Shown here one piece after another: positions 1 to 13,400 of a stretch of 64,000 bases of DNA. The number at the start of each line of letters is the position of its first letter. The stretch's first letter is position 1. This DNA is from Lutraria lutraria. Taxonomy: Eukaryota > Mollusca > Bivalvia > Venerida > Mactridae. The notes below the pieces were generated by a model that worked only from the letters and a program-made list of their open reading frames with translations, was not told where the DNA came from and did no database searches. Made by a program: the position numbers and the translations under genes. The DNA lies in contig OZ026848.1 in the NCBI GenBank assembly GCA_964023205.1, forward strand, positions 26,213,912 to 26,277,911, given 5' to 3'.

Positions 1-670
1 ATTTTGTCTTTTTCAAAGGTCTTTGTTTACAGGTTTGACTGTGCTGTTATTTAAAAACATAATTCTAAGCATTGAGTCTTATACAGAGCCCTGGTTTTAA
101 GATGAAATAAATACCATACAATTGTAATCAACGTCAACTCACCTCCATCTAAAATTACAAATTGAATTACATTAACTTTAATGAGTCTATCGTACGCATT
201 TTTATCTTCATTTTTATATGTTAGAAAAAATGTACAATAAAGGGGCATAGCCAGAGATACAAACTAACACATGTTTATAAAATCAATTTGGAAAGTGAAA
301 ATATAAATACGACCATAATTGGCATCTTAGTCAATAACATTGTGTGCGGAACATTTCTTCAAAGCTGACTATGCCTCTGCTTTATACATTTATCTAACTT
401 AAAAAAAGTATGTATGCAATGGCAAGTTGAAAGATTTGAAACTACTTGATATACAAAAAAAAAAAAAAATGAAAAATTGCTCAAAAATACACATTTTGGA
501 AACACTACTCAACTTTAATAATTGGTCAACATAGTCTATCCTGAATATCTTATGAGCAGGACCATCACTTCAATTTATTTAGAACTTATCTAGTGAAAAA
601 TTTCACTTCATTCTATCATAAGCTTTACTTTTTAAAGAAATATCATGACATTCTGTAAGTTATCAATTAC

Positions 671-833
671 AGTGCCGTGAGCGGTGCCAAAGCTCATCTG
701 TTCACTGACTCAGTGAGATCTATCCACCTAAGTTATGAGCTACATTAAAGATTTGCCTGATGCAGGCATTGATGACACAGAGGCTGCAGTGATCACAATA
801 GCTCGACATTTTCTTCGAAAACAGACAAGCTAA
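671..833 (+). repeat. Dispersed repeat, copy 1
   Basis: It starts AGTGCCGTGAGCGGTGCC and contains CAGTGAGATCTATCCACCTA, then GTTATGAG, and ends GATCACAATAGCTCGAC followed by a TTCTTCGAAAA turn. A second copy with the same order lies at 1721-1870. Confidence 0.6.
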
Positions 834-1110
834 ATAATTTTAAAAATTAATGGCTTTAAATATTTTATTGAGTCTTGTATAAAAGTTGAACAGTGTTAAA
901 GTATCGGCCATACTACGATTGTCATCAAACTAAAAAAATTATCAACATTTGTATATCAAAATTCCATATGGAAACCCTTTTAAACAAGATTTATATCCAC
1001 CAAGGTGATAAATGATATAGTAATCAAATACAAGAAACTCTTTTTTTTAAATTTTCATTCAGTTTTAATTGGTTTTCATAAACAAAAAATAGCGAAAGAT
1101 TTTACTATGA

Positions 1111-1326
1111 TATGTCCATCATATAGTTACATGAGAATCCTACTGAATAATTGAGACGGACATAATGAAGTAAAACAGTTAAGTATTTCATTCCAACAAA
1201 GACCAAAGAACAAAATATTAATGTCCATCATATAGTTACATGTTAATTCTACTGAGCAATATATGACAGACATAATTACCGGTAAGTAAAATTGATTGAT
1301 ATTTCGTCCCAACAAAGACCAAGAAC
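1111..1326. repeat. Two-copy tandem repeat, about 107 bp unit
   Basis: Both halves begin ATGTCCATCATATAGTTACATG and end CCAACAAAGACCAA. Differences between halves are a few substitutions and small indels. Confidence 0.75.
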
Positions 1327-1434
1327 TGATTGAAAATTTGAGAAAATTTTTTTTTAGTTTCCAATAAAATCAGTTAATTTTCATTGGGCAAAGGGAACAT
1401 TCAGAAAAATACAAGTAAATAAAAGCATGCATAC

Positions 1435-4400
1435 CTTCTGAAGAGCCACCGCCACCAGCCCCGCCAGCAGGTGCCATCACCACGCCTCCAGTTTTCAACA
1501 TATCCATTAATCGTGCATTCTCTTCACGAAGTTCACGGATAAGCTTATCTGTCGGACTCTCGTTAACGGTTGCTGTAGTTTTGATAGCTTTGGCCCTGTC
1601 AGCTGTAAGGGACAAATAAAGGTCATAAGTTTTTTACTTATAAAAATATACATTTATTATTTATACAACTGACAGTATACTTCATGCTCAGGTTAGCCAA
1701 CAAAACTTATATAAAAATAAGAGTGCCGCTATCGATGCCAATGCTCGTCTGTTCACCACCTCAGTGAGATCTATCCACCTATAAATTTCATGTTGCTACT
1801 TCTTATAGTTTCTGAGTTATGAGTCCAGTCAAAGTTTTTGCAAGATGCAGACACTGCAGGAATCCGCTGCCTCATGTTTGACCTTTCTGTTGGCTTTCAA
1901 GCTACCAGCAAACCCTATTTTTAAAGAGCATGTGACCCGAAATAAACAATATTTTTATGTCAAAGTCAGACTCACCAAATCTAAGAGTAGAAACAGTTTC
2001 TTCATAGTTGATGTCAGCAGGGCTCAGAGCAGCAATCTACAAGAATCAATCATTTATCTATAACTCAGATGAACAAAATGTCTAATGACTTAAAAATGAA
2101 TAGAAAAGTATCAGTTGAAAAACTATGTTCCTGGTCTAACAAACACAATTAGTGGTTGTGATCAATTATTTAAATGAGCAGATGTAGCCAAGGTTTCAAA
2201 AATTAAAGAAAAAGGAAGATTATGAATACAATACCTTATAGAAAATAATCAAATGTTAACTAGAACTGTCACTAAGGTGACTAATACCCCCGCCGCCGCT
2301 TTGACACTAAGAATGCAATAGTACACTATACAGCTAGGTTCAAGGGGACATAACTCTGGTAATATGTGAATCGCTGGGCATGCAAATGTGTCTTCCACAT
2401 CTACACTTGACGGTGATAACATATTTCAAGTTACATTGCAATCGCTTAAAAAATGTCGAAGTAGTTCGCTCCACAAACTTTTATGCAGATGGACCGTTCG
2501 ACCGACCTACAGAATGACTCCAATATACCCCCTCTCAAACTTCGTTTGCGGGGGTATAATTAATCATAGTACATAGATTGTATATAAATTTACCATGATT
2601 GTTTTACTGTTACCACCAAGGGCATTTTGAAGAAGTCTCGTCAATGTTGAGTCTCTGTATGGAACTGAAAAAAAGGTTCGCGACTTAAAAAATGGTTTTA
2701 TTTTTGTCATCTAAAGATTATTCAATTCATTCAGAAATAAATCTTTTTTCTACGTAGTCGTATCATTCTTATCGGTAATTATATGCAACTGAAATGCTGA
2801 TTTTTTATAATAAATATATGTAATTCATAAAAGGCCACCCGAGAAAACTGTTTTTGTTGGACATAAATTGACAGAGGAAAATTACCCATGAGCAATGAGC
2901 AGTTCAATTACTTACCAAATGATTATATGATTTATTTCAGGACATTCATGATTATACTTTTTTGGAGTCCTAGTCTACCAAGCAATCCATTTTTTAAAGA
3001 CTGACTCTAAAGGAAGGAGTCATGTCTGGCTTGCTGTTCACTATGACAATACTTCAAACCAACTTAGCATTATCTTGAGCTGTCTTAGACATAGCACATG
3101 TTTGAAAAAAATGCCATGTCTTGAAGAATTAAAGATTTAATTAATTTATTTTTTTATACTTGCCCACAACTTTCTTTTTTCCCATTGACTGATCAGCCAA
3201 GGCCTTGATGACATTTCCGAGGGAACTCAGGGATTGATTAATAGCTGACCCCTCTTTCAATCTGTCGCCAGTGGCCCCAGTGGAATCTGCTCTTTCACTA
3301 AATAGGAAAACAAAATTGATAATTGTACATCCAGAAAAGATTGTGACAACATATCTTTGAAAGAAGAAAATGAAAACAAATTAAAACAACAGAAGATATT
3401 GAAGTACAATTACAGAACAACCTCCTAGGAGCGGCCCTCTTTGAGCAACAATCTCCCTTCAACAACAGCATGATTTTTCCCACTGCATGATTTAAGTATT
3501 AATTTAACCGCTCTAGAGCAACAACCTCTCAACAACATCATTTTGCTTCTCCCTAAGGGTGTTGCTTTGGAGAGGTTGCACTGTAGTTTCTTTTTTTTAA
3601 TCTTTGTTACCAATTGCAACTTGATATATAATAACCAATGAGTTTTCATTAATTAAACCATTAAGCAAATCAGACACTGCAGTTAATGATGTTTAAGTAT
3701 AACGGAAACATAAATTTACCATAAACAAGCCAAGTTCAATTGAGAAAGATAAAAGGCATAAGTAATTAATGTTCCTGCGATAGTAAATTTTAAATAAAAT
3801 TCTACCCAAAACACCCATATTAAATCTAAGATTACCTTAAATGAAAACAAAATTCACAGAATATGATTCAATTTAAATGATATATTATAAATAATTTATG
3901 TATATATATTATGATTTATTATAATAGCTTGTGGAAAGCATAAGGATTACAAACCTTCCGGCAAGATCTACAAGGTTAACTGTAGATGTCCTAGTCATGC
4001 TCTGTCCTGTCTCATTGGGTTGTTTCTGTGTAAAGGTGATTGCCACGATTGTATGGGCTCGACTGAAACAACATTGATTGTAAAATATTATAGATTTAAT
4101 AGAACTTTCACATCAATATTTTACCAGTAAGTAATGAATATCCTGTGTTTGTAGCCACCTTGAAATAAAGGTCATCTGTAAATGAAGGTCAATGTTTGTC
4201 TTTCCCAAGGATGACCTTTGTTCACAGGTGTGACTGTACCTTTAACACTTAGTGATGAGAGCTTAGTGATATTCTAAACTGTGTTACATAGTTTATTCCT
4301 CATAGCAGTAATATTATAGATAATGTAAGCAGACATATTTGATAAAGTCACAGGAAATAAGATTACCTGCTTGTAGCATTCATGTTTGTGGCAGCAACAG

Positions 4401-7400
4401 TCCTGTTTCTTGTACCATCATTAATGCGGCCGTCAATTTCTTTGTAACTGTTCACACTGCTGGCGGTCAAATTCTCAACTGGAAAAACAAGTTCAGACTT
4501 AAAATGAAGAAAGGAAGCATTTGAAAATTATTTGTACAATTTATTTAAAAGTTGTGTGAGTACTTTGTTACTTAGTATGAAAAATCAGTGTATGATTACA
4601 TTAAGCAGAACACCACTAATTATGTGATATGTTGGTAAGATCAAGTCACTTGACATCATGTGACATATGGTCACATGATATGGAAGTAAAAACTGGACAT
4701 GATATGTTTACAAGATCTGGTCACAAGAAATGCAGACAACATCAGTCTGGTCACATGATAATGAAGATTAAAAGTGGTCACATGATAAGCAGACAACACC
4801 TAGAGTCACATGATTTGCAAACAATATCTGATCACATGACATGCAGGTAACATCTAGTCAAACATTTGTTGCAGGGAAAAAAACTCATATCTTGAGAAGT
4901 GAGAATATATTAACTTACATACAGCATCAGATGTTATATTCATTGACACAGAGAGATGTATCCTCACCACCACCTGGAGACCACTAGACCAGCATAAAAT
5001 GACTTAGCTTATTCATGTGATTCCTTCGAGAAAAGACCTTAACTGACTATCTTAGTCATAATTGTATGTACTATCATTTGATTACTATTTGACAATTTCT
5101 TTAACTTACCATAAAATCCCTTGGATGGATGCTGTCTTACTTTCAAACCGCCTTTAATTGTCATGGATTTAGCATTCAGAAGATCACGTACTTGTTCGTT
5201 GTAGATTTCCAACATACTCAGTGAAACCTGCAGAAACCATGCATGGAGACAATATTTAAAAACATTAAATTGATGCTTACACTCTACTGAGTGGGCAGAG
5301 AAATATTGTAAGCATGAGGTAACACACTGCAAATTAGTACAAAGTACATTTACTAAAGAATCTCATGAATAGCCTAATACAAGTCTACACTCGATCATAC
5401 TGTCATAACAGCACTTATTTGTAACATGTACACATGGTCTATTTAGTTTCAGTTGTACCTGATAATCCTCGTCTTTTCCCGCTGTCTTCCTTTTTTCCTC
5501 AATCCCTTTGAAAATCTCATCACAGAAAATCGGGACAATTCCCTTATTGGCCCCATATCCTACCATAGAATAAGACTTTCCGGACCCTGTCTGTCCGTAA
5601 GCAAACAAAGAACAGTTGTAACCTTTCCAAGCATTGTCGAGCACACCACGTCCCAAGTCATCAAACACCATTTGCTGAAAAATAAAAACACAACATAAAA
5701 TTAATGCATCCTAAAGGCTATACAGGAGCTTCAATGGTTTTAAACATAATCACGAAAACCCCAACCAAACAAGATTTTTGTCCTTAAGTATTATATTATA
5801 TACAGTGCAACCTTTCCAAAGCAACACCCTTTGGGAGTAGCAAAATTATTTTGTTGTTGAGAGGTTGTTGTTCAAGAGAGGTTAAAGAAATAGTTAAACT
5901 GTGCAGTGGGAAAAAATGTGCTGTTGTTGAAGGGAGGTTGTTGCTCAATGGAGGGTTGGTCAGGAGAGATTATACTGAATGTGTATATAGTGGATGGGCA
6001 GAAGAATGAAAAAGGGCAATCCTGTAGTCCCCAAAACTGGTTTTCAACCCAAGAGGGAACAAAATGTACAGAAGGTTGAATATACATGTATGATCCAATA
6101 TTATTTTCTGTAACTTCTATTCACAATGATGTGTAATAATCATCTGCAGGCCAGCTTACTATGGGAAATATTGAGATAATGTAGTTTATAAAAACTGATC
6201 ATGAATCAATAAAGCGTAAAAATAATGTTTGTATCTGGTTACATGCACATTAGAATTAATGTAGGTAGGTCAGGGCTTTTTTATTGGATCTTGAAAGCAT
6301 GTGGGAAGATAAAAAAGTGAGAAAATTGATGTACAATGTATGCTCATCAAGTCTAATAAAAAGGGCATGAAAGGAAAAAGAAATGAAGACGACCATTCTG
6401 TTCGGTTGACTTTAATTCAGAGGTTTATTTAGTTAATTACATCCCTTTATATGACTGTGCTGAATAGTAAAGTTCGTTCACCTAGTAGCCTTACTGATTG
6501 ATTCAACAGTGGTCATTAGTTTTTGTTTAACTGTATTCCAATTTTTTAAGACCCAATTAAGTCTCAATGATATCTCAAAAGGCAAGTTAATATTAATTAA
6601 ATTCTCAATTTGGATGATAGAAAAAATACTTAATTTCTTCAACAATAAACATAAACACATATTTCCCTCCCACACTCCTCTCCCCCACATTTGTCCTTTT
6701 TAATGACATTATCTAGCTTAGCAATGTCTGAATTTACTTGTTATTAGATACCATAAAAGCCAGATATAAGACAATGTTAAGTACATGTACCTAATAAAAC
6801 TAAATCAGTTTAAAGCCTAGACTGATAACAGGTTTACAAAGAATCAAAATAAAGCTTTGTAAATTTTAGTGGACTAAGCCAATTCTCCCTCAACCCAAAT
6901 ATAGCAAAATTTAATAAAACTGTAATTTGAAAGCCAAAGAATAGTTTTAGCGAAATGAATTAATTTTCATCAGCAATTTCATTACCGCATACAATAATTC
7001 TCTATATCTGGTTTAAACATTGACTGAAACATGTAAAATTCCATTTCATCCAATGTCTACCTGCTGTTTTGCAAAGCGATATTTGTGACATTATTTAATT
7101 AATACAAAAACGTTGAAATAATAAGGCAGCATGTATCACAACCTTAGAGCTTATGTGACATGAAAAAGCCTGACTATAATTATAAACTTAAGTATTCAAA
7201 ATTAATGCAATCTGGAATTAGCATAATCTTATGAAAGAAATAGAATTCAATTTTGAAATAATCCCTCCAGGGCATTGAAGAGGGCAAAAATGATATTGAT
7301 ATATACTGTAAACAAACTTATCATAATTGTATAATATGACCCACACAAAGGCATAATACCTCTACAATGATTTGAATCCAATGCTTATATGATAATAAAC

Positions 7401-10400
7401 AAATTAATGTTTCATTAATTCAGCAGATTGTATTATGGTCATTTAACAATAAGTTTTAAAGCTGAAGATCAAATATTTGTAAACTTGACCCAAAATAACT
7501 GGACTTTCTTAAGATATATTTCAACAAAACATACCATATTATAATGTTCTAATATATGCCCCTTGGTTTAATTCAACAGGTTGTATTATGACCAACAACC
7601 TCCCTTGAACACCAGCATGATTTTTTTTCCACTGCACGATTTAACTATCAATTTAACCTCTCTAGAGCAACAACCTCTCAACAACAACATAATTTTGCTA
7701 CTCCCAAACTTAATGGGAGGTAATGCACTGTTTGTACATGTAAAGGTACTTGTATCTACTTTTATTAAAATCTTGTACTAGCATAAATTAATGAAAGAAG
7801 GCAAAACTCACACTTATACAGTTTGTTTGCTAATTACAGCAGGAAATCTATCAGCCAAAGTTGTAATACGATGAAACCAATAACCAAATCTAGACTAATA
7901 TGGTATTCAGTCCCTTTATAGTTATCCTCTAAGCCCCCAGAGGTTTAAACAGAACAATAAAGTAAATGCTTACTTGTGGCAGTGTTTACTAAATGAATAA
8001 TGATGAATTACATGAGACCCAATACACTGCTTGCATTACTGACTTAACACCTACAAAATCAATGTGTTTGATCTTCTAGCTGGTTCATTAGGCGTTAAAA
8101 AATTGTTTGTTTCTCATGGGTTAACCAACCTATCCAAAATTTTCTCTAGACCTTTTTATTTAGCAGGTCGGAAGAACGGTACATCCAATGCTTCACGTTT
8201 TGACCCTTCAGCATGCTTTCATGAATGAAAAAAGTTCATGCCTACGTACCTTCCCTATTTTTGATGAGCATGTATGCAACCAGAAACAAACATATTTTAC
8301 ACTATAATATATGCCTAATTTCTCAGATATTAATTATACAACATACACTACAGTGTATTGCTCTCAAGTGTATGCAGAGACTATCATCTTTATTTCTGAG
8401 CTAATGTCGCATAAAATTGTATAATTCCATCAAAGTGGGAAAGGGGAGATAATTCTAAATTTTAATTTGATATTTTCTCGAGACCAATGTTGATTTTATT
8501 AAATGTTATAATAAATTTGTATTATTATAATCACCAAGAATCAAGAATCTCCATACATTAATATGTTACTCCTTAGTAACACAAAACTAAAACTACACGA
8601 TTATGTGAAGCGAGGGCTGATGTTATAGTCGATATGCGGCCATTTTCCCATTCAAAAATACATACCGGTAGTATATATCTTTTTCCCATATATATCACAG
8701 ACGAAAATTCCCAATCAGAACTTTAAAAAAAAATCATTGAACAATTTAAATCTATATTCTTGCACTGCAGAAGACTTGTTAATAAGGATTTAAAATTCCT
8801 ATAATAGACAATGGTTGTTTGTATTTATTTAAACAATTAATTTTTTGAACAATGCTAAAATTCCCTATCCTAAGGGTATGGGTTATGTTCTAAAAATACT
8901 GGGAAAAAGAAAAATGCAAACGGCGCAACATCAAGTTCTGAAACAGTACTTTTTATGTGAGGGTCCATTTTACAGGGTTTTAATAGTAACAATAAACACA
9001 GGACCTTTTTTCCAAAAATAGGGAAGGGGCCTTAGCCTTTCATTTTGGGAAATTCAAGCGTGATATTTGGCCACATTTTGAGAAGGTTAGACTACTAAGT
9101 TTGAATAGCATTGTATTTTTGGGAATTTCTTGCCTAAAATTGGAAAACAAACACAGTCATTTTGCAATTGGGAAGTCACCGAATTTCGGCCTCTGTTATA
9201 GAAGATTTCCTGAAACAACTGTCAGATGACACCATACCAATGGTGACTTAAAGCAATCAAGGGCCATTATTCTTGTTTCATGAGAAATTTTATGTACATA
9301 CTTTCTAACAGTATAACAGGTTTTATAAAATTTCATACATTTGTCAAAGGAATTTACATATTACACAATCCTATTCCTAAGTTTTCAATTTCCAATTTCA
9401 GATGAAACAATGTAAGTTTCCCAATTACAGACTCCACTTAAACAAAATTTGTTAGTGCAAAACATAAAAATCTTTTTTTTCTAATGGTTTTATTAATTCT
9501 TGACAGTCAATGCAAACCAGATAATGATATCTTAAAACATTATAATTGGACATTACAACTTTAATATGTTTGCTAATATTGGATATTTCGAATGACTAGG
9601 AGAAAGATTTTTACCAAAGTAACATATCTGTACTTTTATCAAGCGATTTCTTTAACTTAACCCATTGCATGGTTATACAGTAAAATATGACCTGGTACAT
9701 TTAAATCAAAAGCTTTATCAATTTGTTCTCAGTAAATAAATTATAATTAAGACACATGTGTATAGGTTGTGCTTAAATTTAGAAGACTGCATGTGTATGA
9801 AATTAAGCATACAAAACCCATTCAATAGAAAGATAAAATCTAGTTTGTTTGTACATGAATCAGTGAGGCATTAATTTGCTATCACTTCCTGATATGTGAC
9901 AAATCTTAAACTGTCTATCTACAACTGTGGTTTAAGATATACAATATGGATTGAACAAAGACAAAAGTACTAAAAAAAGAATTCAATAAAAGGAAGTTCC
10001 AATTCAATACCTCCATTTACACCATTTGGTACAAATAACAATCATTGGTGTATTTTTCCTTTATGACAATGTTGAATTGTTAATTAAGTCACTTCAGGCA
10101 TGTACAGTATAAAAATCTTAGATCTCTAGAGTCCAAGATTAAGCATGCATAAAAGAACTGGCCAAGACCTCAGACAAAACAGCCATAATCAACATAGCAA
10201 TCACATAACAAACAAAGCACAAAGAAACAGAGTGATATCAAATCTGGTCTGAGCCAGAAAAAAACTGTTACAGCCTATAGTCGCAAACTCACATTTTCAG
10301 TGTGTGCTTGCATTCTTTAAAAATTTTAGTTGCCAGTGTAATTTGTTTTGCCTTATTTTCGCACTATCCTTCACAGAATTTGAGCTAAGGTTACCTTAAA

Positions 10401-13400
10401 CCATAAACAGCCTATTCCCACACATACATGAAGAAGACAGACTGATGTGTAAATAATTATATAAGAAGCGTGATTTTGGATGTGATATCTTCAGTCGAGT
10501 TTTCTCACTAAAATATTAACTTCTTATTACCTGTATCAAACCTGCAAACTCTCAATCAGCAGCACCTGATTCACCAAACAGAGCTAAGTTAAGCTGACCA
10601 TAAAAACAGGTACAAAGCGAAAAGAGAGAACAATGGAGAGAAGGCAAAAAGGGAGAGCAAGGGTGTGGAAGAAGGAGGGAGAGAGAGGAGGGAGAGATGA
10701 TGAGAAACAAAGAAGAGAAAGAGTGAAGAAGATGGAGAGTGATGATGGCAATGGAGAAGTAGAGAGAGCAATGATGAGTAAGGAAGAGGTTGAATAAGGA
10801 GAGAGAGCAGACATAAGGGAGGAGGAGGGTGAGGAAAGAGGGAGAACAATGGTCAAGGATGGATAGTGATTGTAATTGAGGAGGGAGCACAATGGTTAGG
10901 TAGGAGGGAGAGAGTGGGGGAGTCTGGTACTGAAGAGGGGAGAGATAGATGAATCATGGCCTGCAAAGTTGACCTTTAACTTAAGGTTTAATTGGTCAAT
11001 CATATACTAAGCTTGAGTGGAGGATGAAGTTTGTTCACAGATGACCTTTACTCACAGTAAACTGTTAAATCTTAAACCTTGATATCAAACGCAAATTTAC
11101 CATCCATTAGTGCACCAACTAAAATGCAATAGTGTTGAAGCCATTCAATGTAACTTGTGAAGTTGCTTCACCAAGGGAATAAATTATAAACTTTAAAAGG
11201 TTCTTTCTATTTTACTTCTAAACCATAAAACTTCAAAGTCATTTACATATATTATACATATACTGGCCCATAGAATCAATAAATGTATCTAACATTAACA
11301 AATCAGTTATACAACTTCGATAGCTAAAATGTAGGTTTCCAAAAGTTCAAAAATAGAAGTTCAGTGCAGCATGATTTGTTACATCTAAGGTGTACAAAGA
11401 ACATTAAATAGTACATTTCTAGCTACTATTAGTGATCCAACATGTTAATAAAATTCTCAATGAATTAGAAATGAGAAAATATGACCATATATTAACTCCA
11501 ATGTAATGTTAGCTAACAATACAAATTTTAGAAAACTTGTGGTGGATTAAAAAAGCTGTCATAATTATGACTATAAGCAGTATAAATCCAAAACATATTG
11601 ACTGCTACAAACAACACTTAAAACTGTAAGCAAAAACATAACATGTTGAAACAGGTGCAGGTATTAGGATTTGAATACAAACAAATCTACAGTTACACTA
11701 GGTTACGAAATGTCAGTATAACTAGACATTCATGAACTGGAATGAAATACTTTCAGCCAAATCATAGCACGCACTATAAAACACGCCCTACTATATATAT
11801 ATGCTTCTAAGGTATCGAGGCTTAGATTCTGATAATCTTACATACATCTAAACTGTACAAAGATGCCCCAGAGAGGGATATTGTGCAGTAATTGAAAGAA
11901 GTAAGTTACCTGATCGGCATATTTAGCATCTGCTTGCTCATAATAACCATCGGAACGTTCGTTGAAACCATCATGTGACCAGTACGAGTGATCGAAAGCA
12001 AACCGTTTCGGTTCAGCCGACATATTTTCAGGGTCCTTTATTTCCGTCGTCTTTCCATTCATATTAATCACCAATGCTGCATTTCTAGCAGTTTCACGAG
12101 AATTGTATACATGGTTAAAGAAGATACTGAACAATTTTACAAAAATAAATTGAGTATATTATAAGTATATTAATTGTTCATCTAATATTCGTAATCTCTA
12201 AAACATTTAGATATCATAATTCAAATTGCATGAAGGACTTTCAGTCCTTAAAATATCATCAGTCATCATCAGATATACCCACAGTCTCTGACTCCGTTAG
12301 ATCTGCTACTAGTCCAACTAATCAGACTGTTTGTGATGGTAATTAAGACATTTGATTTAATTGCATGGTCCCATCACACACAGAGGATATCAGTCCTTCT
12401 GAATTTGTTTATGAAATCAGCCAACCAAAAGCCGAATAAGTAATTTAAGGCTACTCCACTACAACTCGGCTACATACATATATGTATGTAGCAGAGCGGA
12501 GTCATGACGCGACAGTGTTAATTCAGATGATGAACATGGCAGGCTGTCAGTTCCCAGCAAACACCCGACGTTGTATCAACGTTGAATATGCGTTGTATTT
12601 AAGTCGCGACGTCGGCGACCTAAATCCAACGTTGATTCAACGTAAGAATCACGACGACTATACAACGTCTGAATAAGACGTCTGCATGACGTTGGATTAT
12701 GGTCAGATAATGATTTTGTTTAAATCATAACGAAAATTGAATATTGTCATGAAAAAAAGACAAAAAAACATATAAACCTTGTTCTTTCGCATATATTATT
12801 ATGTTAGGGATGAGTTAAAAATAGCAAAACACTCTGACATGTTTACTCCCCTTAAAATGTTTCATATTACCGATAGGCGTCGCTTCGAGGGTCCAGTTAT
12901 TTCGAATTTTACGATAATTCTTTTCTACACTATTTGAAAATAATTAAATAAAGAAACGTTTGTCGACAATAATTTAAAAATATTCTTCATAAAACCTACC
13001 AAATAAATGGATTAAAATCGTTTAATTTACATGAAAATGGACAGATCTAATTATTCAAAACTACCAGCAACGGTTAATTATATTGAATAGCGTTCAACGT
13101 ACGGTTTCAAGAAAAGATTTCGGGATAAGATTCAAAAGATCTGTCAAATTCGGATTTTAAGGTAAGTGGAATTTATGATTTAATTTGATGTGTGATTTAA
13201 GTATTAAAAATGTCAGTAAAAAGATAGGATATTCAGCAAACTTTTATTTTAAATCGAACAAGTAATCAATCAATTTCATAACTAATTGCACTCAATATCG
13301 TGTTGGTCGCTTTTAAGTTCGCTTATAGGTAGTCAAATGTATTTTTATTTAAAAGTGCGATCATCTTTTGTTACGCTTTAAAAATCAAGTAAAACAAAAC

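Larger units (their letters stand above)
1..1434. other. Kinesin intron 10 (incomplete), no exon recognised
   Basis: AT-rich sequence following the exon 10 donor. I find no motor, FHA or tail exon on the minus strand here. It holds one copy of a dispersed repeat (671-833) and a two-copy tandem duplication (1111-1326). Confidence 0.6.
5675..11909 (-). other. Kinesin intron 2, 6.2 kb
   Basis: AT-rich intron with no recognisable exon on either strand. It holds two TACAGTGC-family MITE copies (5801 and about 7590) and the GA-rich tract 10608-10930. The rest is unremarkable apart from stretches near 8880-9180 with GGGAA-type phrases that may be an old element. Confidence 0.7.

Noticed and set aside
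15..50. GTCTTTGTTTACAGGTTTGACTGTGC resembling 4200-4240 and 11030-11060
   Set aside because: Short shared phrases suggest an old dispersed repeat, but I could not define ends, so it is not listed as a feature.
4919..4974. Possible kinesin exon between exons 4 and 5 (AG and GTAAGT-like borders)
   Set aside because: Joining 5110 directly to 4478 already gives the conserved GFYVENL continuation; the extra segment would break the motor.
10552..10892. Three overlapping minus-strand ORFs of 86-112 codons
   Set aside because: All come from the GA-rich tract; the products are low-complexity Ser/Leu/Pro strings in three frames at once.
12105..12126. Kinesin exon 2 starting at the CAG at 12127
   Set aside because: It would add FFNHVY-type residues before NSRE and needs a poor GT donor in exon 1. 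The AT-AC junction explains the conserved protein exactly.
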